From Brevundimonas sp. (lineage in GTDB: Bacteria; Pseudomonadota; Alphaproteobacteria; Caulobacterales; Caulobacteraceae): a stretch of DNA of 64,000 bases. Below the pieces are notes generated by a model. It was not told the origin of the DNA. It saw nothing but the letters and a program-made list of their open reading frames with translations, and ran no database searches. This document shows positions 27,066 to 34,606 of the stretch, piece after piece. Location: contig QFQU01000011.1 of assembly GCA_003248965.1 (NCBI GenBank), forward strand, positions 124,001-188,000, written 5' to 3'. Position 1 is the stretch's first letter; every line of letters starts with the position of its first letter. The position numbers and the translations under genes are program-made.

Positions 27066-27986
27066 ATGAAAACCAGCGTCGATCACCTTCCAGAACCCCA
27101 GCAGCAGGAGCTTGCGCACGTCCGCACGACTCTGCTCACCGAGTTCGAGGCCGCCCTCCGCAAGGGGGCCGGCGGAACCTCGGAGTGGCGCAAGGGCGGG
27201 CAGGTCCTGAAGATCATCCTGTTCGGCAGCTATGCCCGCAACGATTGGGTCGACGAGCCCGAAAACGGCTATCTCTCCGACTTCGATCTGCTCATCATTG
27301 TCAGCCACCCCAAGCTGACCGACATCGCCGACTACTGGTGGGAAGCCGAAAACCGGATCCTGCGCGACTCTTCCGTTGGTCGCATCGTCAACATCATCGT
27401 TCACGACTTGGCCGAGGTGAACCGGGCGCTCGGCCGCGGCGAGTACTTCTGGACCGACATCGCTCGCGACGGCGTCATGCTTTACGAGCTGCCCGGTCAC
27501 CCGCTTGCAGTGCCCAAGCCGATGACATCCCGCGACGCCTTGCAGATGGCGCAGCGCTACTTCGCTCATTGGATGCCGAAAATAGTCGACTCTCTTGAGA
27601 TCGCAAAGTTCTGCATGACTGCGGGGAAGAGAAACGATGCCGCTTACAACCTCCACCAAGCGGTAGAGCGAGCTTACATCTGCTTCCTGCTCGTCCACAC
27701 CTTCTACTTCCCGCGGTCCCACAATATCAAATTCCTTCGCTCCCTCGCGGAAGACGTCGATAAGCGTCTGGTCGAGGCGTGGCCGCGCGAGCAGCGCATC
27801 GACAAACGTCGGTTCGAAACCCTCAAGCGCGCCTATGTCGAGGCCCGTTACTCAGACCAGTACGACGTGAGCGTCGAAGATCTGAACGCTTTGGCGAGCT
27901 GCGCGCGTCGTCTTCGCGATCTGGTGAGTGAAACCTGCGAAGAGCGCTTGGCGACGCTTCGGGCCGCGGCGGCGCCGGGCGTGTAA
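27066..27986 (+). CDS. Fused nucleotidyltransferase-HEPN protein
   Basis: This 306-residue protein has an N-terminal minimal nucleotidyltransferase domain. The signature is LFGSYARNDW (52-61) followed by SDFDLLIIV (71-79), which supplies the metal-binding Asp pair. A helical C-terminal HEPN domain (about 165-300, AAYNLHQAVERAYICFLLV) follows. The two activities are commonly encoded by adjacent MntA-HepT genes, in which MntA inactivates HepT by AMPylation. Here they are in one polypeptide. It is divergent from the TerB operon across a 138-bp shared promoter region. Confidence 0.8.
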   Translation: MKTSVDHLPEPQQQELAHVRTTLLTEFEAALRKGAGGTSEWRKGGQVLKIILFGSYARNDWVDEPENGYLSDFDLLIIVSHPKLTDIADYWWEAENRILRDSSVGRIVNIIVHDLAEVNRALGRGEYFWTDIARDGVMLYELPGHPLAVPKPMTSRDALQMAQRYFAHWMPKIVDSLEIAKFCMTAGKRNDAAYNLHQAVERAYICFLLVHTFYFPRSHNIKFLRSLAEDVDKRLVEAWPREQRIDKRRFETLKRAYVEARYSDQYDVSVEDLNALASCARRLRDLVSETCEERLATLRAAAAPGV

Positions 27987-28033
27987 TACGCACTTTAAGG
28001 TTTCGTAAACTCCATTGCGATTACACTGCGCGC

Positions 28034-28225
28034 ATGAAAACGCGGGTGGTCTCATTTCGTCTGGGGTTGGAGCTTGTGGCCGAGATTGATCGGATCGCGG
28101 CGTTCTACGGCCGCAATCGCAATCAGCTCGTGAACGACCTTCTCGAAACCGCAGTCCGCAACGAAGCGACCACCGACAACGTCGTTCTGACAAAGGGCAT
28201 AGGGAGAGATCCCGGTGTCCCATAA
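28034..28225 (+). CDS. Ribbon-helix-helix DNA-binding protein (antitoxin-like)
   Basis: This 63-residue protein begins MKTRVVSFRLGLELVAEIDR and continues NRNQLVNDLLE, a standard MetJ/Arc RHH fold. It overlaps the following small membrane-protein gene by 11 nt, as in many antitoxin-partner pairs. No Shine-Dalgarno precedes ATG 28034. It could repress its own operon. No classical toxin sits beside it. Confidence 0.65.
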   Translation: MKTRVVSFRLGLELVAEIDRIAAFYGRNRNQLVNDLLETAVRNEATTDNVVLTKGIGRDPGVP

Positions 28226-28463
28226 TCCGTCGGACTCCTTCGCCTTCTTTGATCGTGTGGGCGAAGCCTATGTTCGCAAGGCGCTCGTCAACGGAGAGTT
28301 CAAGGCGCCGTTGGATCGGCGGGCGGTCCTCTGGCTGGAACAGGTGAAGGAAACCGCGAGCCGATCTTCACAGCGTCGCGTGATCGGGTGGATGATCGCC
28401 ACGGCAGTCGTGACTTTGGCGACAGGAACAGGCGCCGCTGTCGCGACTCTGCTGGCGCGTTAG
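28215..28463 (+). CDS. Small single-pass membrane protein paired with RHH gene
   Basis: This 82-residue protein starts at GTG 28215 after a strong AGGGAGAGA. Its C-terminus is one hydrophobic helix (VIGWMIATAVVTLATGTGAA) and the N-terminal 55 residues are soluble and mixed-charge. I do not recognise a family. Pairing with an RHH gene suggests a regulated membrane effector or a holin-like toxin, but this is speculative. Confidence 0.55.
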   Translation: MSHNPSDSFAFFDRVGEAYVRKALVNGEFKAPLDRRAVLWLEQVKETASRSSQRRVIGWMIATAVVTLATGTGAAVATLLAR

Positions 28464-28677
28464 GGCCTCCAGAAACCTATTCTCTGAGTCCCGCTCCGGT
28501 TGCCGACCCCGACAAACGACGCAATAAGCTGTGCCGCAGTTTCCTGCTGGCATGGCGCTGAGCCTCGGCGCTTTTCACTTGAACTTAACCGCCGGTCGGT
28601 TATTTAGAAGGGGTCACGGGCCGCCACACGATCCGCCTTCGGGAGGAGTGCAAAAGGGCGGTCCTTCTCGTTTTGAG

Positions 28678-29532
28678 ATGGCGCTACCTCCTTACACCAA
28701 GCCGCACGCGACCCCCAATGACTGGGTAAGGCATTTGCGCGCCCGCGGCCTTGTCGTGACCCGTCCCAATGTGGCGGCGCGCAAGATCGACCGCATCGGC
28801 TACGAGCGGCTGCGGATCTATTTCATCGCCAGACGCCAGGTTCACCTGCCCAACAAGCCGTTTCGGGCTGGAACAACCTACGCTCAGATCCTCAACCTCT
28901 ATGCGTTCGACCGGCTGTTGCGGTCGATCTGTTTCGATGTCTGCGGCGACTTCGAGATCGCCTTCCGAAACAGCATGTCCGAGGCCCTGAGCCAGGCCTA
29001 CGGCAGCCATCCCCACAAGGCGGAAGGCGCGTTCATCAGCGCCGCCGCCCGCATGAATGCTCTCAACCAGTTGTCGACCGTCTACGCCAAATCCAAGGAT
29101 GGGCGGGCGCACAACTACATGCGCAAATACGGCGACCCCGTCCTGCCGCCCTTCTGGATGATGAAGGAGTTTCTGACCTTTGGGGCCTCGGTCAAATTCT
29201 TCAAGCTGCTCTCAAACCCCGTAAAGACGACCATCGCGGCGTCCTTTGGCGTGCCGACCCATGAACTTTTCACCAACTGGCTCGAATGCCTCGTGGACCT
29301 GCGCAACATCTGCGCGCACCACGACCGGCTGTTCAATCGAACCTTCCAGAAGCAGCCCCAGCGCCTGCGCAGCGCCGCAGTGCCGACCGCTCCGGTCAAC
29401 AAGCTCAAGGCCATCCTTCAGTGCCTCGACTATCTTCTGAACCAGCGCGGCATAACGAGCGACTCCGTCGCGGCAGCGCAGGCCCTCATAAATCGTCATC
29501 CTGACGTTTCTCCGGCAGAGATGGGCTTCTAG
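28678..29532 (+). CDS. AbiD/AbiF-like abortive infection protein (Abi_2)
   Basis: This 284-residue protein carries Abi_2 family features: an N-terminal region KIDRIGYERLRIYF, the central LNLYAFDRLLRSICFDV.. DFEIAFRNSM stretch, and a C-terminal VDLRNICAHHDRLFNR with the HEPN-type R-x4-H motif (about 208-213). Abi_2 proteins are RNA-targeting abortive infection effectors in lactococci and other bacteria. The start is uncertain: GTG 28648 and ATG 28552 are in frame upstream. The gene lies at the right edge of the defence island. Confidence 0.8.
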   Translation: MALPPYTKPHATPNDWVRHLRARGLVVTRPNVAARKIDRIGYERLRIYFIARRQVHLPNKPFRAGTTYAQILNLYAFDRLLRSICFDVCGDFEIAFRNSMSEALSQAYGSHPHKAEGAFISAAARMNALNQLSTVYAKSKDGRAHNYMRKYGDPVLPPFWMMKEFLTFGASVKFFKLLSNPVKTTIAASFGVPTHELFTNWLECLVDLRNICAHHDRLFNRTFQKQPQRLRSAAVPTAPVNKLKAILQCLDYLLNQRGITSDSVAAAQALINRHPDVSPAEMGF

Positions 29533-30021
29533 CCGTACGGCGCGTCGCCCTTTTGGCGGGCTCGGTCGTCGCCTGCACAGCGCGGTGACGCCTCGCCTCG
29601 AACCTCTAATAAGGCCTCGAAAGTCGCAGCCATATTATATGGTTGTGAGCTGCCCTCACGAAGCCATCCCTGTCCCGGTCCTGCTGCCGGCGAAGGTCAG
29701 GTTGCACGTCCATGGATCGACCCGTGGGCAGGGCTCCGCAACGTCGGTGACGGGGACAAGGCCGTTCGTTCACCCCGCTTGCAAACCCCGCGCCCTTGAT
29801 TCAGACTTTCGGTGCGTCGCTCTCGGGCGGCGTCGAGGCGTGAGAACCTCGCTTGAGACGATCATTTGAAATCTTCGCTCCGCGGCAGCGGCGTGGCCGG
29901 CGCGTATGTCCAGGCCTCCGGGACAAGCACTTGGGGGCTAAAGGCGTCGGCGCATGCCTCAAGCATGGTCTCAACACCCGGTGCTTCGGCCGGGCTCGCC
30001 TCATCATCTGGAGGCGAGCCC
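29533..30021 (+). other. Intergenic region before the lasso locus
   Basis: These 489 bases hold no supported gene on the plus strand. They contain the second repeat copy (29901-29984) and the stem of a hairpin over the start of the sigma factor gene. An in-frame extension of the sigma factor from ATG 29866 would translate the repeat and is therefore unlikely. Confidence 0.5.
29901..29984 (+). repeat. Dispersed repeat, copy 2
   Basis: This copy begins with the same CGCGTATGTCCAGGC as copy 1 at 19426. After about 20 additional bases it continues with GGCTAAAGGCGTCGGCGCAT and TCTCAACACCCGGTGC. Orientation is the same. It ends just upstream of the lasso sigma factor gene. Confidence 0.65.
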
Positions 30022-30022
30022 G
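29991..30022 (+). promoter_or_regulatory. Hairpin covering the sigma factor ribosome binding site
   Basis: Positions 29991-30002 and 30011-30022 form a perfect 12-bp stem (CGGGCTCGCCTC / GAGGCGAGCCCG) with an 8-nt loop. The right arm contains most of the GGAGG sequence and the first base of the GTG start. In mRNA this would hide the ribosome binding site. No U-tract follows, so it is not a typical terminator. Function is inferred. Confidence 0.55.
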
Positions 30023-30522
30023 TGTCGGATCGAACTGGAGGTGTGGGAGACAAGGCGGCCGACGCCGGCCTCCATGACCTCTATCGCGCCTATTCCGGCT
30101 GGCTGAAGGGACGGCTGCGCAAGCGCTTCGGGGACGAGACCGAGGATCTCGCCCAGGAAGCCTGGCTGCGCGCGGCGCCCTACAGTCGCGACGGGCGGAT
30201 CGAACACCCCAAGGCGCTACTGCTCAGGATCGTCGACAATCTCGTCATCGACCGGGCCCGCCGCCGAGGGCCGCGTCCCCTGGAGTCGAGCGACCGGGTC
30301 GGCGCGGATTCGGGGGCGGATCCGGCCGCCCAGATCGATGCGGTCCTCCTCAAACAGATCGTCCTGTCGATGCCGCCCAACCTGCAGGAGGTCTTTGTCT
30401 TGAGCCGTTTCGCCCATCTGGAGTATCAGGAGATAGGCGAGCGTCTGAACCTCCCCGTCACCACGGTCCAGTGGCGGATGCGCAAGGCCCTCGAACACTG
30501 CGCCGCCCAGTTGCGGCTGTAG
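30022..30522 (+). CDS. ECF sigma factor (FecI-like) of the lasso locus
   Basis: This 166-residue protein has sigma region 2 (DLYRAYSGWLKGRLRKRFGD, then EDLAQEAWLRA and NLVIDRARRR) and region 4 (LQEVFVLSRFAHLEYQEIGE with a downstream helix-turn-helix). It is FecI-type by size and by its FecR partner next door. GTG 30022 follows CTGGAGG at 7 nt. It should direct transcription of the receptor-isopeptidase genes when released. The start is embedded in a strong hairpin. Confidence 0.9.
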   Translation: MSDRTGGVGDKAADAGLHDLYRAYSGWLKGRLRKRFGDETEDLAQEAWLRAAPYSRDGRIEHPKALLLRIVDNLVIDRARRRGPRPLESSDRVGADSGADPAAQIDAVLLKQIVLSMPPNLQEVFVLSRFAHLEYQEIGERLNLPVTTVQWRMRKALEHCAAQLRL

Positions 30523-30537
30523 CCGATGGGGAACGCC

Positions 30538-31521
30538 ATGAGCGACCCGCAAAGCGCCGCCGGCGCTGCGGACCGTGAAGCCGCCGAATGGCACGTCCGC
30601 CTCGGGGAGCGCCCCGTGTCGGCCGAGACGCTCCATGCGTTCAAGATCTGGCGCGAAACCGCGGGCAACGCCGAGGCCTATCGCAAGGTCGAGGCGCTGT
30701 GGCGAACCACCGGATCCCTGTCATCGGACCCCGACATCCAGGCCCTGACCCAGGCCACGCTCCGGGCCTCGAAGCCCCAGGCGCGTCGCGCGGGCTCACG
30801 ACGCCTGGTCCCTGCTGCACTGGCGCTCGTCTCCGTCGCGGCGATGGCCGTCGCCCTTCTCTTCTGGCTGCCCACCCGCGGCGTCTACGAGACCGAGGTC
30901 GGGGGCCGGCGGACCGTCGCCCTGGATGACGGCACCCGCGTACAGCTGGATACTGACACACGGCTGCGCGTGCGGTTCGCCGCCGGGGAACGCCGGATCG
31001 TGCTCGAACAGGGCCAGGCCCTGTTCACCGTCGCCCACGACGCCACGCGGCCCTTCCGGGTCGAGGCGGGCGGCACGGAGGTCACCGCCCTTGGGACGGT
31101 GTTCGACGTGCGGCGCGAGGCCGTCGGAGCCCAGGTCACCCTGGTTCAGGGCGTGGTCGCGGTCACCGACGCACGAACCGAAGCGGGCCAGTGGCGCCTG
31201 GCTCCCGGTCAGCAGGTGCGGACGGTCCGTCCAGACGCCGCGCCCGTCACGGTGGATCCCACCGTCGAGACCAGCTGGTCCGAGGGGCGTCTGGTCTTCC
31301 GGGACACGCCGCTCGGCGAGGCGATCGCCGAGGTCAACCGCTATCTGCCGGACAAGATCGTACTGGCGGACCGGCGCATCTCCGCGGTCCCGGTCAACGG
31401 CGTCTTCGCCACCGGCGACCGCGAGGCGTTCGTGGCGGCCGTGGCGGACCTGTTCGACCTGACGGCCCAAGCGGAGGCCGACGGCCGCGTCAGACTGACG
31501 GCGCGCTCCGTCGGCGGATAA
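30538..31521 (+). CDS. FecR-family anti-sigma regulator
   Basis: This 327-residue protein has an N-terminal DUF4880-type cytoplasmic domain (AADREAAEWHVRLGE), a transmembrane helix (LVPAALALVSVAAMAVALLF), a FecR domain (VGGRRTVALDDGTRVQLDTD) and a C-terminal STN-like segment (LPDKIVLADRRISAVPV). It relays receptor occupancy to the sigma factor encoded just upstream. ATG 30538 has GGGGA 5 nt upstream; ATG 30526 is an alternative. Confidence 0.92.
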   Translation: MSDPQSAAGAADREAAEWHVRLGERPVSAETLHAFKIWRETAGNAEAYRKVEALWRTTGSLSSDPDIQALTQATLRASKPQARRAGSRRLVPAALALVSVAAMAVALLFWLPTRGVYETEVGGRRTVALDDGTRVQLDTDTRLRVRFAAGERRIVLEQGQALFTVAHDATRPFRVEAGGTEVTALGTVFDVRREAVGAQVTLVQGVVAVTDARTEAGQWRLAPGQQVRTVRPDAAPVTVDPTVETSWSEGRLVFRDTPLGEAIAEVNRYLPDKIVLADRRISAVPVNGVFATGDREAFVAAVADLFDLTAQAEADGRVRLTARSVGG

Positions 31522-31603
31522 AAATTTCGGCCTCCCACTCAGATGAGCCGGCGACCCTGCGTCTCCTGTTCGACGCGCGCTTGCGTCGGAGGGGACCTTG
31601 CTC

Positions 31604-34600
31604 ATGACTATCCACACCCGCAGCCTGCTCGCCGGCGTCGCGCTCCTGCCAATGGCCGCCACAGCCTTCGCGCCGGACGCGTGCGCCCAGACGGCTCAAC
31701 CCCCGCAACCCCAGATCCAGGCCGATCCGGCCGGTGCGGCCCGCGATTTCGAGATCGCCGGCGGGGCGCTGGACGCCGCCCTCGTCGCCTACGCCCGGCA
31801 GGCCAATGTTCAGCTGCTCTACACGGCCGATCTCGTCGCTGGCCTGCGCACGCAGGGCGTCGTGGGACGTCACCCGCCCGAGGCCGCGCTGCGGCGGCTG
31901 CTGGCGGGCACCGGCATCCGCTGGTCGCGCAGTCGTCCCGGCGTGATCGTGCTGCGCCGATCGTCGAACGCCCAGGCGGACCTTGGGGAGGCGACCGAGA
32001 TCGACGAGGTGATCGTGACCGGCACGCTGTTGCGGGGGCCGGGCGAGTCCCCGTCTCCAGTCACGGTCATCTCGCGCGGGGAGCTCGACCGACGCGGGGA
32101 CGCCACGGTCGCCGATGCGCTCGTCCGACTGCCGCAGTCCTATTCCGGCAACGCCACGCCCAACAGCCTGCTGCTCGGCGCCGACTCCCTCGGCAGCAAC
32201 ACGGCGACGGCGACGGGCGTCAATCTGAGGGGGTTGGGAGCCGACGCGACGCTGGTGCTGGTCAACGGGCGGCGTCTCGCCGGTACGGGGATGAAGGGTG
32301 AGTTCGCCGACGTTTCCGCGCTCCCCGGCGGTGCGGTCGAGCGCGTCGACGTCCTGCTCGACGGCGCCTCGGCCCTCTATGGATCCGACGCCGTCGCCGG
32401 CGTGGTCAACGTCATCCTGCGGCGGACCTACGAGGGGCAGGAGACGCGACTGCGGGCCTCGGCGGCCCAGGGCGGAGGCGAAGACCTTCTGGCGTCCCAT
32501 CTCGTGGGGACGCGGTGGCAGGGCGGGTCCGCGCTCCTGTCCTATGAGTATCAGCATCAGTCTCCCCTGAACTCTGCTGACCGGGACTACGCCGCGACAG
32601 GCGATCTCACGCCCTGGGGTGGGACAGACCGGCGCAGCTTCTACGGACCGCCCGGCAGTATCGTGGTCTTCGATGCGGCCCGCGGCGCCTATCGCAGCTC
32701 CTATGCGATCCGGCCCGGGCCGGACGGAACAGCGCGAAGCCCGGCCGACTTCGAGGCCGGCGGCGCCAATCTCGGCAACCGGCGGGCAGGCGTCGATATC
32801 CTCCCCCTGCAGGAGCGACACAGCGCCTACGCCAGCGTCCGACAGACGCTTGGGTCTCATGTGGAGGTCTCGGCCGACGCGCGCTTCAGTCGCCGGGCCT
32901 ATGAGTATGCGAACCTCGCCCCCGTCAGCATCCTCACCGTCGGCAGCGCCAACCCCTTCTTCGTTTCGCCGACGGGGGCCGCCTCTCACCTGATCGCCTA
33001 CAACTTCATCGGCGACCTCGGCCCGACGGAAAGCTATGGCGTCTCGCGAAGCCTGGGCGGCACCGCCGGGATCGAGATCGCCCTGCCCCGAGACTGGACG
33101 CTGGAAGCCTACGGCGCCTTCGCCGAAGAGCTGAGCGAGGGCGGCACGAACAATCAGCTGAACAGCACCTTCCTGTCCGAGGCGCTCGGAAACACCGCCG
33201 ACAATCCCGCCACGCCCTACAGCCCGATGCGGGACGGCTACTTCAATCCCTTCGGATCCGGCGCCGCGAACGGCGAGGCGGTGCTCGACTTCATCTCTCA
33301 GGGCTACACCTGGTCCCGCTATCGGAGTCGGATCAGCTCGGCCAACCTGATGCTGGACGGATCGCCCCTGACCCTGCCCGGCGGAGATCTGCGGATCGCG
33401 GTGGGGGCGGCGTTCCGGCGCGAAGCGTTCAACCGGCGCAGTCGCAACTTCGCCTCGGGCCTCGCCCCGATCGTCACCATCGGCGATCCCCAGGTGCGTG
33501 ACATCGGCGCGGTCTTCGCCGAAGCGCGAATTCCCCTGGTCGGCTCCGCAAACGCCCTGCCGGGGATCGAGCGTCTTGAGCTCACCCTCGCCGGCCGCGC
33601 CGAGCACTATGACGACGTCGGCTCGACGACCAACCCCAAGATCGGGCTGATCTGGCAGCCGTCCGAGCCGGTCACGGTTCGCGCGAGCTGGGGGACGTCG
33701 TTTCGGGCGCCCGCGCTCACCGAGGTGTTCGATCGTGTGCAGGTCGGTCCTCTGACGGTCGCCGACGCGGGCGTCAGCCGCGTGGCCATCCTGCAGTCCG
33801 GCGGCAATACGGATCTGGAGCCGGAGACGGCCGAAAGCCTGACCGTCGGCCTGGAGTGGGCGCCGCGCCCCGGGCTGCGCTTCAGCGCCGGCTATTTCGA
33901 TATCCGGTTCGAGAACAAGATCGGCCGACCGGCGCTTGAGAACATCACCAGCATCCTCGTCGACCCCAGCCTGGCCCCTTTCGTCACCCGTCTGACGCCG
34001 GGCGACCCCGCCGATCTGGCGCGGGTCCAGGCCTTCCTAGCGGATCCGCGCTTCACCTCGCCGACCCTCTACCCGGCCTCAGCCTATTCGGTGATCCTGG
34101 ACGGCCGCTGGGCGAACACGGGCGAACTCTCCGTCGAGGGTCTCGATCTCGGGGCGACCTACGACTTCAGCCTGGGCGACAACGCCTTTGGTCTCTCCGT
34201 CTCGACCTCCTATCTGCTGGATTACAGCCGGCGTGTGACGCCCGTGGCGGCCCGCGAGGATGTCCTGGGTGTGGTCGGCTTCCCCGTCGATCTTAGAGCT
34301 CAGGCCGCCGCGACCTGGACACGGGGGGACTGGTCGACCCGGATCGGCCTCAACCACGCCTCGGACTATCGCGACCTCGCCGGTCGGACGATCGACGCCT
34401 TCACCACGACGGACGTGCAGCTGCGGTGGGCTGGCGTCGGCCGCGGCCTGGCCGAAGGGGTCGAGGTCGCCTTGACGGTCCAGAACCTGTTCGATGCGGA
34501 CCCGCCCTTCTACGACTCGCCGCAGGGCTTCGGTTTCGATCCGGGTCAGGCCGGGCCGCTGGGCCGCGTCGCCGCCTTCCAGCTGATCAAGCGCTGGTAG
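31604..34600 (+). CDS. TonB-dependent transducer/receptor of the lasso locus
   Basis: This outer-membrane receptor has about 998 residues. A signal peptide ending near DACAQ precedes an STN domain (DAALVAYARQANVQLLY, then LLAGTGIRWSR), a TonB box-like IDEVIVTG, a plug domain (VNLRGLGADATLVLVNGRRL) and a C-terminal barrel ending FQLIKRW. The STN domain marks it as a signalling transducer that works with FecR/FecI. ATG 31604 follows GGAGGGGA at about 8 nt; TTG 31598 is too close. In lasso loci with an isopeptidase this receptor is thought to import the extracellular lasso peptide. Confidence 0.93.
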   Translation: MTIHTRSLLAGVALLPMAATAFAPDACAQTAQPPQPQIQADPAGAARDFEIAGGALDAALVAYARQANVQLLYTADLVAGLRTQGVVGRHPPEAALRRLLAGTGIRWSRSRPGVIVLRRSSNAQADLGEATEIDEVIVTGTLLRGPGESPSPVTVISRGELDRRGDATVADALVRLPQSYSGNATPNSLLLGADSLGSNTATATGVNLRGLGADATLVLVNGRRLAGTGMKGEFADVSALPGGAVERVDVLLDGASALYGSDAVAGVVNVILRRTYEGQETRLRASAAQGGGEDLLASHLVGTRWQGGSALLSYEYQHQSPLNSADRDYAATGDLTPWGGTDRRSFYGPPGSIVVFDAARGAYRSSYAIRPGPDGTARSPADFEAGGANLGNRRAGVDILPLQERHSAYASVRQTLGSHVEVSADARFSRRAYEYANLAPVSILTVGSANPFFVSPTGAASHLIAYNFIGDLGPTESYGVSRSLGGTAGIEIALPRDWTLEAYGAFAEELSEGGTNNQLNSTFLSEALGNTADNPATPYSPMRDGYFNPFGSGAANGEAVLDFISQGYTWSRYRSRISSANLMLDGSPLTLPGGDLRIAVGAAFRREAFNRRSRNFASGLAPIVTIGDPQVRDIGAVFAEARIPLVGSANALPGIERLELTLAGRAEHYDDVGSTTNPKIGLIWQPSEPVTVRASWGTSFRAPALTEVFDRVQVGPLTVADAGVSRVAILQSGGNTDLEPETAESLTVGLEWAPRPGLRFSAGYFDIRFENKIGRPALENITSILVDPSLAPFVTRLTPGDPADLARVQAFLADPRFTSPTLYPASAYSVILDGRWANTGELSVEGLDLGATYDFSLGDNAFGLSVSTSYLLDYSRRVTPVAAREDVLGVVGFPVDLRAQAAATWTRGDWSTRIGLNHASDYRDLAGRTIDAFTTTDVQLRWAGVGRGLAEGVEVALTVQNLFDADPPFYDSPQGFGFDPGQAGPLGRVAAFQLIKRW

Positions 34601-34606
34601 GTCGCC

